Below, piece by piece: positions 52,653 through 63,146 of a stretch of DNA of 64,000 bases. Under the pieces are notes generated by a model. That model did no database searches and was not told where the DNA came from. It saw only the letters and a program-made list of their open reading frames with translations. Made by a program: the position numbers and the translations under genes. Source of the DNA: Semisulcospira habei (taxonomy: Eukaryota > Mollusca > Gastropoda > Semisulcospiridae); NCBI GenBank assembly GCA_036245525.1, contig BTPG01000003.1, forward strand, positions 155,765,547-155,829,546, given 5' to 3'. Within the stretch, counting starts at the first letter, position 1. Every line of letters begins with the position of its first letter.

Positions 52653-53567
52653 CACACAAAACAAATTAGCATTCCTTTTTGTGTCAACGCTTCAATGTAT
52701 GCCACTAAACCACTGTGTCATTTTTTTACTCTGAGGCAAACCAAAAATATAGAACAAATCTCGAATGTAGGTTATTTCCCAAATGTGGAACACCACGTCG
52801 TTTGTAAATGAAACTTCCAACGTGAAAAATTGTGTGGAGGAAAATTTTGTCTGTGAAAAGTTTTCACTTCGCCCATCGTGACGGGCATTTAAATTGAAAG
52901 ACAAACCCCATAACTCCCAGTGATAGACCTCAATGATTTCAAGTCAATATACACCCCACCCTGTTTTTAGATCGCGGCTGAGGAGAAAATTGGGGTGTGA
53001 CTGGTTAGCTTGAACCAGATCACGGACATTGCGTGCCATTGACATTCTGAACAATCGGCCTTTATACTCAACCCTGTCGCGTGATGAAACCGGATTCCTG
53101 TTGCGTGCAGTTATTGTCGTCATAACCTGTAGGTAGAGACAGCTTTTGTGTAGTCATGTGAGTTTACAAGATTGCATCTCTTTCATAACCAGAAAGTTGT
53201 GCTTGAAAATTGGTTGTGAAACGGTTTCCTGTTTTCGCTCCAGTGGGTGACAATCAGACTTTCATACAGTTATTTATTAGTCTGTCGCGTGATGCATTTA
53301 AATTGAAACCCACAACTTTAATCCCAGGAGAGACCTTAATTATTCAATTTAGTATACATCCCATCATGTTTACAAGTGTTTTAGATCACTCGAGGAGAAA
53401 ATCGGGTGTGAGTTGTTAGTTTGAACCAGATCACGGACATTTGTGGTGCGTGCGTTTTATTGCCTTGTTTACCCAAGGCTTGCGGTGTAAGTGTAGTTTA
53501 CTTGTGAGTGGTTAGTTTGAAACCCCTTTTATAACCAGAAAGGCAAGCATAGTGTTTTTGTACAAAC
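52282..53567. other. Unassigned sequence with a diverged direct duplication
   Basis: Holds a (CT)n microsatellite (52586-52649) and two diverged copies, about 410 bp apart, of a block with GCATTTAAATTGAAA, GAGGAGAAAAT.GGGTGTGA and GTTTGAACCAGATCACGGAC (about 52880-53050 and 53290-53450). No gene. Copy D begins at about 53568. Confidence 0.55.
52586..52649. repeat. (CT)n microsatellite
   Basis: About 32 CT units. Confidence 0.95.
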
Positions 53568-53588
53568 AGTTTATATTGTGTTTTAAAA

Positions 53589-54194
53589 ATGGACTTAATG
53601 ACGCATAACCCACATTGCGGCCTATTTTGTGGCGTCACAAACTGTGGGAAGACTGAGTTTGTTCTTAACCTCTTGCAAACAAGATACCTTCATCATTTCG
53701 AAAACATAGTAATATTTTGTCCTACAATCAAACACAACAAAGCTTATCACAACCGTTCGTTTATTTGGACTGACAACAACATTTACTTAGTTGATCCTGA
53801 AAAGAAACTGAATGATTACCTGCTATATTTTTACAAGCAATTTGAAGGACAGCCAACCCTGTTCATAGTTGATGACTGCTCTGCAGATAAAGATATTGTT
53901 AAGAAGAGAAACACACTGGCAGAACTTGCCTTCAGTGGCACACATGCAAACATTAGTGTATGGATTCTCACACAAAAATATAATGCTGTACTGAAAGATT
54001 TTCGTGAGCAGTTAAAGTTTATCTGTTTGTTTTACTGTAAAGATCGTGACAGCTTTGAAGACTGTCTCAGAGAGAACGATGTCATCCCAAACAAACATGA
54101 ACGAGACATTGTGAAAAACAAACTGAAATCAACTAAGCATCTAAAGCTTATTTTAAAGACAGATCAGCCCACAGGGTATGGGTTAGTAAATTAA
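53589..54194 (+). CDS. ATP: A32/FtsK-like packaging ATPase, copy D (intact frame)
   Basis: 201 residues, the same length and start (MDLMTHNPHCG) as the copy B gene, behind TTTTAAAAATG. Walker B FIVDDCSA and the WILTQKYNAVLKDF stretch are intact. Walker A reads GVTNCGKTE, a variant of GATGCGKTE that keeps Gly, Gly-Lys-Thr, with Asn in place of one Gly. Homology to copy B starts only about 20 bases upstream of the ATG; no MCP precedes it. Confidence 0.9.
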   Translation: MDLMTHNPHCGLFCGVTNCGKTEFVLNLLQTRYLHHFENIVIFCPTIKHNKAYHNRSFIWTDNNIYLVDPEKKLNDYLLYFYKQFEGQPTLFIVDDCSADKDIVKKRNTLAELAFSGTHANISVWILTQKYNAVLKDFREQLKFICLFYCKDRDSFEDCLRENDVIPNKHERDIVKNKLKSTKHLKLILKTDQPTGYGLVN

Positions 54195-54223
54195 TTTATA
54201 CTTATGGTTTGTCTATAAAAATT

Positions 54224-54544
54224 ATGGACGGACAAGTGGTTGATGTTACAGACTACTTTAAAAATATCCATCACTTTGAAGAGATAAGATCAAATTACAA
54301 AAACAAATTTGCTATGAAGCCAATTACAGCAGTTATATATGTGACATATAATGTGACTTTAGAATATTCTGATGTGTTTTCATCTGTAGATAGCATCACT
54401 ATTAATTTTGAGTCAAATATATTTAAAGTTGATGATTATGACTGGTTTATGTTAGTGTGTGAACACATGCACCAACAAATAAAAGGAATAAATGCTTATA
54501 TTAAAGTTGTTACAATCAATAAAGTGGTATTAAACAAGGTATAA
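54224..54544 (+). CDS. Conserved small Polinton protein, copy D, paralogue 1
   Basis: 106 residues from ATG 54224 (MDGQVVDVTDYF) behind GTCTATAAAAATT. Shares VIYVTYNVTLEYSD and TINKVVLNKV with the gene at 15732-16088. No stop. It follows the ATPase by 29 bases and is followed after 19 bases by a second related gene, so copy D has two where B and C have one. Confidence 0.8.
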   Translation: MDGQVVDVTDYFKNIHHFEEIRSNYKNKFAMKPITAVIYVTYNVTLEYSDVFSSVDSITINFESNIFKVDDYDWFMLVCEHMHQQIKGINAYIKVVTINKVVLNKV

Positions 54545-54563
54545 TTTTTTACAAATAAAAATA

Positions 54564-56396
54564 ATGGATGTTACAAACTGCTTTAGTTATATACAACACT
54601 TTGATCAGTTAAAAAAAGATTTCAAACGGTCGGACATAAAACCATCACCGGCAATGATTTATGTGTCATACCAAATGACTTTGGAAATATTTGAGGAGTT
54701 ACCATTTGTAGAGTACATACCTGTTGATTTTGATACACATACCTTTGAAGTTGGAGATGACTGGTTTGAGACAGTGTGTAATCAAATATTCAGACAACTA
54801 TGTGAACTAAATCTGTTTATTATAGGATTTACAGTCAATAAAGTGGTATTACACAAGATGTTGCTCCTGAATTACACAAGGTTGCTCCTGAATCGGCTGG
54901 TACCTGCCATCGCTGAAGACCACCTCCCAGAGGGCCAGTGTGGCTTCAGAGCCAACAGGAGTACCACCGACATGGTCTTTGTGCTGAGACAGCTTCAGGA
55001 GAAGTGCCGCGAGCAGAACAAAGGGCTGTACGTAACGTTTGTCGACCTAACAAAAGCGTTTGACACTGTGAGCAGGCAAGGTATGTGGCAGATCCTGGAG
55101 CGACTAGGCTGTCCCCCAAAGTTCCTCAACATGATCGTCCAGCTCCACGAGGACCAGCAAGGCCAGGTCAGACTAAACAGTGACCTCTCAGAACCATTCC
55201 CCATTCGCAACGGCGTGAAGCAAGGCTGCGTGCTGGCACCGACCCTCTTCACCATCTTCTTCAGCATGATGTTGAAGCAGGCCACAGTGGACCTCGACGA
55301 CGACGACGCAGTGTACATCAGGTATCGTCTCGATGGCAGCCTGTTCAACCTCAGACGACTGCAGGCCCACACGAAAACCCTAGACCAACTGATTCGTGAG
55401 CTGCTCTTTGCTGATGACGCTGCCCTCGTTGCACACACAGAGAGAGCCTTGCAGCGCATTACGTCCTGCTTCGCAGATGCCGCCCAGCTCTTTGGACTTG
55501 AGGTCAGTCTGAAAAAGACAGAGGTCCTTCATCAGCCGGCACCCAAGGAAGAGCATCGCCCTCCCCACATCACCATCGGCGAGTCCGAACTGAAGTCTGT
55601 ACACCAGTTTACCTACCTTGGCTGCATCATCACGTCAGACGCCAAGCTGGACAAGGAGCTGGACAACAGGCTGGCAAAAGCGAACAGTGCTTTCGGGCGA
55701 CTATTCAAGCGGGTGTGGCACAATCAACAGCTGAAAAAAGGCACCAAGATCAGCGTGTACAGAGCTGTCGTCCTCACCACCCTGCTGTACGGTTCCGAGT
55801 CCTGGGCCCTCTACCGCAGCCAACTACGACTCCTCGAACGCTTTCACCAGCGCTGCCTGCGTACCATCCTCAGCATTCACTGGAGTGACTATGTCACCAA
55901 CGTCGAGGTCCTTGAACAGGCGGAAACTGTGAGCATCGAGGCTTTGCTGCTGCGGACACAGCTTCGCTGGGCGGGGCACGTCTCCAGGATGGAGGATCAT
56001 CGCCTACCCAAGATCACTCTGTTCGGCGAGCTCGCCACTGGACACCGAGACAGAGGGGCACCAAAGAAGAGATACAAAGACGGTCTCAAGAAGTCACTTA
56101 GTGCCTGCCAAATCGACCACCGCCAGTGGTCTTCGCTTGCTGCGGACCGTGACACCTGGTGCTCCACCATTCACAAGGCAGCCGTCTCCTTTGAGGACTC
56201 TCGCAGAGCTAACCTTAAGGACAAGCGGCTCAGAAGAAAAAACAGAGCTGTCGTAATTCAGAACCCTGAACAGACCTTCCCCTGCAGCCACTGCGGTCGT
56301 ACCTGCCTGTCCCGGATTGGCCTCCGCAGCCACGAAAATGCCTGCAAGCCCTATAGAATCTTCGTTCGCGAAGTCAAGCCAAGACACAAGATGTAA
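54564..56396 (+). CDS. Polinton paralogue 2 fused in frame to a LINE reverse transcriptase
   Basis: One open frame of 610 residues. Residues 1-99 are the second paralogue of the small protein (MDVTNCFSYIQHF ... NKVVLHKM), preceded by ACAAATAAAAATA. After the 11-bp repeat ACACAAGATGT at 54851 the frame runs into an inserted LINE (54862-56383), which supplies RT with VTFVDLTKAFDTV, RNGVKQGCVLAP and LLFADDAALV and a C-terminal zinc finger CSHCGRTCLSRIGLRSHENAC. The repeat recurs at 56384-56394, so the native stop codon TAA is reused. Without the insert the small protein would end at about 99 residues. The fusion is a by-product unless expression is shown. Confidence 0.85.
   Translation: MDVTNCFSYIQHFDQLKKDFKRSDIKPSPAMIYVSYQMTLEIFEELPFVEYIPVDFDTHTFEVGDDWFETVCNQIFRQLCELNLFIIGFTVNKVVLHKMLLLNYTRLLLNRLVPAIAEDHLPEGQCGFRANRSTTDMVFVLRQLQEKCREQNKGLYVTFVDLTKAFDTVSRQGMWQILERLGCPPKFLNMIVQLHEDQQGQVRLNSDLSEPFPIRNGVKQGCVLAPTLFTIFFSMMLKQATVDLDDDDAVYIRYRLDGSLFNLRRLQAHTKTLDQLIRELLFADDAALVAHTERALQRITSCFADAAQLFGLEVSLKKTEVLHQPAPKEEHRPPHITIGESELKSVHQFTYLGCIITSDAKLDKELDNRLAKANSAFGRLFKRVWHNQQLKKGTKISVYRAVVLTTLLYGSESWALYRSQLRLLERFHQRCLRTILSIHWSDYVTNVEVLEQAETVSIEALLLRTQLRWAGHVSRMEDHRLPKITLFGELATGHRDRGAPKKRYKDGLKKSLSACQIDHRQWSSLAADRDTWCSTIHKAAVSFEDSRRANLKDKRLRRKNRAVVIQNPEQTFPCSHCGRTCLSRIGLRSHENACKPYRIFVREVKPRHKM
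54862..56383 (+). mobile_element. 5'-truncated LINE insertion lacking a 3' UTR
   Basis: 1522 bp between 11-bp direct repeats ACACAAGATGT (54851-54861, 56384-56394). Entirely coding; it lacks the endonuclease domain, 3' UTR and poly-A/short-repeat tail. LINE clade not determined. Confidence 0.75.
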
Positions 56397-56415
56397 TTTT
56401 CTATTTATTATTTTT

Positions 56416-56802
56416 ACCCCACCCGGGTCTGCCCTGGGGGACTTGGGTGGGGTTATGTATTTTTTAGTTCCCAGGGTCACCCTGGTCAGCCCCACAGGGT
56501 GGGTTTTTCTCTCTATTCTGGGGCATGTGTTTCTGTCTACCCTTTGTCCATTCACCTGTTTTTGCCTTTTTAAAACTCTCCCTACTGTCTGCACTGCCTG
56601 TAGCTCTTGATATTGGATGTGTGTTGCTAAATGGTCTTAGCTTTATTTAGACCCCATGTTGTAGGTTTATTTAACGTATTTGACCGGCTGGCGACATACA
56701 TTCAATTTTCTGTTTAGTTTTTTTTCACAAGCAGTGCAGGCACGTCCTGAGAAAGCCTTGTTGCTGTCGGGACGTTAAGCAATGTACAATCAATCAATCA
56801 AT
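56416..56802 (+). mobile_element. CAATCAATC-tailed short retroposon, copy 4
   Basis: Flanked by a 15-bp duplication CTATTTATTATTTTT (56401-56415 and 56803-56817), in the spacer between the small-protein gene and PolB of copy D. Confidence 0.9.
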
Positions 56803-56832
56803 CTATTTATTATTTTTGTCGGACAAATAAAA

Positions 56833-59567
56833 ATGACGGACAATGCCCAAAGCTTAAGAAACGTGTTTCACACAACAGACTTGCCTATATCAAACATTTT
56901 TAATGTCTATGAATCAATAGAAAGATCTTTTTCTGTCATACAAGATAATCTTCTGTCTGGTAGTGTTAAAATTCAGATTGTTGCTAAAATACAATTTACC
57001 AGGGTATCTTATGCTGAAGTGATTGTTTCATATATCTCGACAAGACAACACACAATTAATTCGAGAAGGGAATTGGAAAAAGTGTTTAGAGAAAGACTGT
57101 TGCCTGACTTTCTAGAAGCAATTGACAGAGCAAAAATGCAAGGGTCTGGCTGGCATGAAGGCCGTGTACATGAACTACAATTAAAACAGTCAAGATATCC
57201 TATACTAGGTAAATCATGGATACCACTTCCAACTGAGGTTGCAAACACAAAGGCTGTCGTCAACATTCAAAACAATGATAATTTATGTTTTATGTGGTGT
57301 GTGCTTGCCAAACTGCATTTTGTAAGAGCAAAACCAGAACGTGTATCTAACTATACCAATTTTGTAAACGAACTCAACTTCAGTGGCATCGATTTTCCTG
57401 TTAAAACGGAGGACATAGATTTGTTTGAAAATCTAAATCCTGGTATATCTGTAAATGTGTATGTATGGGATAATGAGTCTGAGAACAAGTTACAACCAAT
57501 TAGAGTGTCCCCAATTGCCCCAACCTACGGTCAGTCAGAAGATAAGCATGTCGACATGTTACTAATAAGCTCTGGTGATAACTTTCACTACACAATTATT
57601 AGGAGTATGTCACGACTAATTCACAACCATGTATCAAAACACAATGGCAAACAGGAAATATGTAAAAAATGTTTACAAAGGTTCTCCTGTATTTCAGTAG
57701 CGCATAAACATACCTTACATTGTAGGTCGGCTGATGACATTCAAACAGAACTTAGGTAGCAAAGTATATTTCAAGAACTATGTTAATCAGCAAAAGCTGC
57801 CGTTTGTAGTGTACGCTGATTTCGAATCACTGGTTATACCGTATGAGGGTCCTGTTCTAGAATCATTACCAAAGACTGTAAAATTGAGTGATCAAGTGGT
57901 GTGTTCTTTCGGATATATTCTTGTTAGGTCAGATGGTCAGCATACAGAACCTGTTATCTATAGGGGTGAAAATGCAGCATGTCTGTTTTTAACAGAAATG
58001 AGACAACTGTATAGTCAGGTAGTACATTATTTGGAAAAGTGTCAGATGCCTTTGGTGATGACAGAAGAAGACAAACAGAATTTTGATACAGCAGTGATGT
58101 GTTGGATTTGTGAACAACCTTTAGGATATTGTGATCAACCTCTGAACGGTGATAAAGTTCGTGACCACGATCACATAACTGGACGTTACAGAGGTGCTGC
58201 CCATGGTTATTGTAACTTGAAATTAAAAATAGATCCTGAAAAATACAATTTGCCCATCTTTTTCCATAATCTTAAAGGGTATGATTCACATATTATCATG
58301 CAGGCTGTGGATGAGTCTTACAAAAAAAATTAGTTGTATTGCCCAGACAACTGAAAAATACTTGACTTTTAGGCTGGACAACAAATTAGCGTTTTACGAC
58401 TCCATGCAACATTTGTCCTTAGGGCTTGCTAGTCTCGCAGAAGGACTGACTGAGTATCCAATAACAAGTAAATATTTTGAGCCAGAATTGATTAAGAAAG
58501 GAGTCTATCCCTACGAGTACATCAGTGACTGGGTAGTGTTTGAAGAAAGGAGACTGCCTCCAAAAGACCCCACCCGGGTCTGCCCTGGGGGACTTGGGTG
58601 GGATTAACTACTTTTTAGTTCCCAGGGTCACCCTGGTCAGCCCCACAGGGTGGGTTTTCCTCTCTATTCTGGGGCATGTGTTTCTGTCTACCCTTTGTCC
58701 ATTCACCTGTATTTGCCTTTTTAAAACTCTCCCTACTGTCTGCACTGCCTGCAGCTCTTGATATTGGATGCATGTTGCTAAATGGTCTTAGCTTTATTTA
58801 GGCCCCATGTGTTAGGTTTATTTAATGTATTGGACCGGCTGGCAACATACATTCAATGTTATGTTTAGGATTTTTTTTCAAAAGCAGTGCAGGCACGTCC
58901 TGAGAAAGTCTTGTTGCTGTCGGGACGTTAAGCAATGTATAATCAATCAATAAAGCCTCCAAAAGATAAATTTTATTCTACACTAACTGGCAAAGGTATT
59001 TCTGACTGATTACCAGCACGCACTTGATGCATGGGGTAAACTAGGATGTCAGACGATTGGTGACTACCATGACCAGTACTTGAAAGCTGACGTTTGCTTG
59101 CTAGCAGATGTATTTGAAAGTTATCGTGAAAAGGGTTTGTTACACTACAGTCTTGACCCTGCCTGTTACATAACTAGTCCTGGCATGACATGGGATGCAT
59201 TTTTGAAATCCAGTAAGATATTTATTGACCTGTTGTCTGATCGGACGATGGGTGAAATGGTGGAACGTGGATTGAGGGGAGGCATTAGTATTGCAGTGAA
59301 CAATTATTCCAGAGCCAACAATAAATATCTTGATGACTTTGACCCCTCAAGGTCAAGCTCATTCATTACGTACCTTGACTCGAACAATTTGTATGGGTTC
59401 GCGATGTGTGAATTATTGCCCTTGAAAAACTTTTGTTTGTATGATTTGTCACAGTATGATGTAACACAGTTAACAAACAATATTATGAGTCATGACCGAA
59501 ACGACGCAAAGGGTTGGATATTTGAAGTAGACCTGGAGTACCCACACCATCTACATGATTACCATAA
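56833..59567 (+). pseudogene. POLB: PolB, copy D, broken and truncated
   Basis: ATG at 56833 (MTDNAQSLRNVFHTTDLPIS) behind GACAAATAAAA. The N-terminal domain and zinc motif CKKCLQRF are open to 57759; a deletion there shifts the frame to 57734-58333 (Exo I VVYADFESL, endonuclease VII-like CWICEQPLG...DHDHITG). Another frameshift near 58325 leads to 58281-58567, followed by a retroposon (58568-58954) and Exo III plus motif A (YLDSNNLYG). Homology stops at HLHDYHN (59567), where copy E begins; motifs B and C are missing. An extra YCDQPLN stretch lies within the zinc motif region compared with copy B. Confidence 0.9.
58568..58954 (+). mobile_element. CAATCAATC-tailed short retroposon, copy 5
   Basis: Flanked by a 12-bp duplication GCCTCCAAAAGA (58556-58567 and 58955-58966), inside copy D PolB. 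Confidence 0.9.
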
Positions 59568-59874
59568 CAGGTGCAAGCGGAACAGGGGTAGGAATAATTA
59601 CCCATTTATTCCCCACATGTTTTAAGCTGTAGAGCACATTACTTAAAGGAGTAGGAACAGTAACATCACGAAGTTGACTAAGTTTAGGAAACGCACCATC
59701 TTTCACATCTTCAATTGCCTTTCGTTTGTACAATCCAACGGACACAAGTTCAAGGCCATACACCTCTCCTATTTCACCTTCTTTATCAAAATCTTGTTTG
59801 TCAGCCAAATCTTTCAACTCTATTGACGGACATGCAACTGGAATAATTCTAGGCTTTGGACCAAGACCGCTCAT
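59568..59874 (-). pseudogene. 291-aa protein N-terminal part, copy E
   Basis: ATG at 59874 (MSGLGPKPRIIPVACPSIEL) behind TGAATAAAAA. Open for about 100 codons through HVGNKWVIIPTPVP, then joined abruptly to copy D PolB near 59567. The C-terminal two thirds are missing. Confidence 0.85.
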
Positions 59875-61075
59875 TTTTTATTCAACAAAAATAAAATTTA
59901 TTTAACTTCCAAAACAACATAAAAATCATGCATTACAACTGGTTTACCATTCTGATTAGTTACAGATAAGCACAATGATTCAAAGAAACTAGAACCTAAT
60001 TTTTTAAACTGAGAATTAGGAAATCTAGCAACCACACTTTCACAATATGGGGTAGTTCCAGTCAGCAAGCATCTTAACAAAGTTGAAGGCTTTCCATTGT
60101 GTACATTTTCAGTAGTGTTCAGTTCTTTCAAATGAACATTTAGCACTGTGTGTACTGACAAATGAACAGGATATCTGCCAGTTATTCTTGGTTTTTTTTG
60201 GTGATAGTAGACGTTCGACTGATTGTGACCAATCTTCATCTGGATGTGTTATTTTTTTTTAAAAATCCAAGTAATAATAAAAGACTAATTGATAAAGAAA
60301 ACTGACCACTTTTCGGAAATTCAATTGTAACAAGTAAATTAGCTGGGTTTAAAGTTGCTTTAATTTTAAATTTATTTTGAAGCCATTCAGCTAAAGTACA
60401 AAAGTCATAATACCCAGCTCGTAAAGTATCACCCTTTTCTAAACCATCGAGAGTTCCACTTACAGAATAATTTTCATCATCCGTTACATTAAACCACTTT
60501 ACTGTATAGAACATTTCATGGATAGTTATAGCCTTGCTACCATCACGATTATCAATCCCATTAGTTAACCACACTGGTTTGCCAGCCCTGAAAGTCTAAA
60601 ATTTTGCCCACCAGCCTTTGGCTAGTGACTTCCAAGTTTTACTAGCCAAACTGAAAATGTTACTAGCCAAAACTGAAAATTTTACTACTGAAAATAGCCC
60701 CCCAACTCAACAATATAATGTACCACAAGTGTTTGACACCCAATGTTAGAGAGTGTTTTCTGCCCAGAGGCATTGAGAACAAATATTTGAACAATCATAA
60801 CCAAGTTAATGTTTATGTCCTGACTTCAGGCTTTTGATAGTATCAAGTGGAGAAATAACTGACAAAGTCCCCATGTGAACTGTGGTGGGATTTTTTATTT
60901 ATTTATTTTTTGTAAGTAGAGCTGGGCTTCTGTTTGCACAACAGGTTAAAGGGTCTGTAGACCTCCAGGTATAAATTTTAGAGGGTATACAGACCCCCAT
61001 CCTAGCATTATAGAGGGTCCGCAGATTTATTTAAGAAAAACTGCATCATCTGTATGTTCCTTAAAATAAATTATC

Positions 61076-61461
61076 CACACCCGGGTCTGCCCTGGGGGTC
61101 TTGGGTGGGGTTAACTACATTTTAGTTCCCAGGGTCACCCTGGTCAGCCCCACAGACAGGGTGTGTTTTTTCTGGGGCATGTGTTTCTGTCTACCCTTGG
61201 TGACTGGTCCATTCACCTGTATTTGTCTTTTTAAAACTCTCCCAACTGTCTGCACTGCCTGTAGCTCTTGATATTGGATGTGTGTTGCTAAATGGTCTTA
61301 GATTTATTTAGGCCCCATGGCGTAGGTTTATTTAACGTATTGGACCGGCTGGCGACATATATTCAATATTCTGTTTCTTTTTTTTTCACAAGCAGTGCAG
61401 GCACGTCCTGAGAAAGCCTTGTTGCTGTCGGGATGATAAACAATGTACAATCAATCAATCA
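61076..61461 (+). mobile_element. CAATCAATC-tailed short retroposon, copy 6
   Basis: Flanked by a 15-bp duplication TTAAAATAAATTATC (61061-61075 and 61462-61476). The most diverged copy in the window (small indels, GGGATGATAAACAATG). Confidence 0.9.
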
Positions 61462-61811
61462 TTAAAATAAATTATCTCATTTCGCTCTCTCCTCTTTAAA
61501 TGTGTTGTGACACTGTGTGTGTGTGTCCTTTCCATGATCTGATTCTTTAACTGGTGAGCTATGGCGCAAAAGCCCGCCTCCCTAGCTCTCTCACACACAG
61601 AAAAAAATCTATTTATTTGTATTTGTTTGATAATGTATTGTAACAGAGAATATAGCATTTTCTGCTGAACGCGGCAGATTGACAACCAAAGTGTGACTTG
61701 TCTAAACTCTGTGTGTTTGTGTGTGTGAGTGCGTGTAAACTGATGTACTTCAAAGTTTGTTTTACCCGTTTAACCACTCAGAACTGAGACGTGTTTCTCC
61801 AATTTTTGCCT

Positions 61812-62202
61812 GTCCCACCCGGGTCTGCCCTGGGGGACTTGGGTGGGGTTAGGTATTTTTTAGTTCCCAGGGTCACCCTGGTCAGCCCCACAGGGTGGGT
61901 TTTTCTCTCTATTCTGGGGCATTTGTTTCTGTCTACCCTTTGTCCATTCACCTGTATTTGCCTTTTTAAAACTCTCCCTACTGTCTGCACTGCCTGTAGC
62001 TCTTGATATTGGATGTGTGTTGCTAAATGGTCTTAGCTTTATTTAGGCCCCATGTGTTAGGTTTATTTAATGTATTTGACCGGCTGGCGACATACATTCA
62101 ATGTTCTGTTTATTTTTTTTTCACAAGCAGTGCAGGCACGTCCTGAGAAAGCCTTGTTGCTGTCGGGACGTTAAGCAATGTACAGTCAATCAATCAATCA
62201 AT
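61812..62202 (+). mobile_element. CAATCAATC-tailed short retroposon, copy 7
   Basis: Flanked by a 13-bp duplication CCAATTTTTGCCT (61799-61811 and 62203-62215). Confidence 0.9.
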
Positions 62203-63146
62203 CCAATTTTTGCCTAATAACTGTGTACCAGAAGATGGATCGATCACGATTTAAAAAAAACTGACAAACTTATTTCTGTTCAAATTTCTGGACTTGCTTT
62301 TTGAGTTTGCCTCAGTGCTCATTGCGCATGCCATTCGAGTGGCGTCATGCTTTAGCCATGGAAATACACTCAGCACAGTCATGGACTCTGAAAACTGTGT
62401 CGTAGCGGCGGTGCCACACACGGCCCAAGGGTAGCATTTCTGATTTCTGGTACTGTCGCTTGTTGATGGAGATGGCGATGTCGAAGTGCAACTTTCTGCT
62501 TAGCGATTATCAAGATCAGACGGTGCCGGATTGAAGAATCCGAAGCATTCCAGCTCTTCCTTTGCTTTTTCTCCGCCATATACAACTTCGTTCTAGATCG
62601 AAAGCGAAACGCACGATGCCGTATCCCATAATAGTATGTACGGTGACGTCACAGCAAGTAACGCGTTCAACATGTAGCGCGCACTTTGTAATAACATGCT
62701 GACACCACACATAAACTAACAGTTTGCCCGCCCTGTTACACTCGCACGGACGCCGGCTACGGGTCGATTCTTAACGCAGCCGCGACTGAGCGAGCCGCTA
62801 AACGAACCAAATCGTCACTAAAAATAGAACGACTGTCACTGACCACTGTTATGGTACGCACAGTTCGAGTGACGTGTTCGGCTACTGCCCCAAAGTGATG
62901 TTAGAGGCAACTCGCGGTGCGGTCAGGTCACGCGTCGGCGTACCTGATGTTCGGCTGGCGGTTAGCCGTTGGATTGGAAAACGCACGAGCGCACATCGCA
63001 TTTGGCGAGTGGGTATTTTTTTTTACTCGTCAAATAAAAAATTCACTCGCCATGGCGAGTAAATTACTCGCCATTTTCAGGGCTGTTTGCTCGTGTCAAT
63101 ATTTGTTAAGGTAATAAACATTTTTATTATCACATAAAAAAGAACA

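Larger units (their letters stand above)
60583..63085. mobile_element. Non-autonomous DNA transposon with CAGCCCTGAAA ends (hAT-like?)
   Basis: 2503 bp; 11-bp inverted ends CAGCCCTGAAA ... TTTCAGGGCTG and a 5-bp duplication TTTGC (60578-60582, 63086-63090). Subterminal repeats of the type TTACTAGCCAAA (left) and ACTCGCCATGGCGAGT (right). No transposase. CAG-type ends suggest hAT, but 5 bp is not the usual 8-bp duplication. It hosts two short retroposons; the right part (62220-63000) contains no recognised gene. Confidence 0.75.
59898..63121 (-). pseudogene. 247-aa probable minor capsid protein, copy E, interrupted
   Basis: ATG at 63121 (MFITLTN). After about 10 codons it is cut by a 2.5-kb DNA transposon (60583-63085). 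It resumes at 60574 (VWLTNGIDNRDGSKA) and ends at 59898 with VVLEVK. A deletion/frameshift around 60195-60250 removes the middle. Confidence 0.85.
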
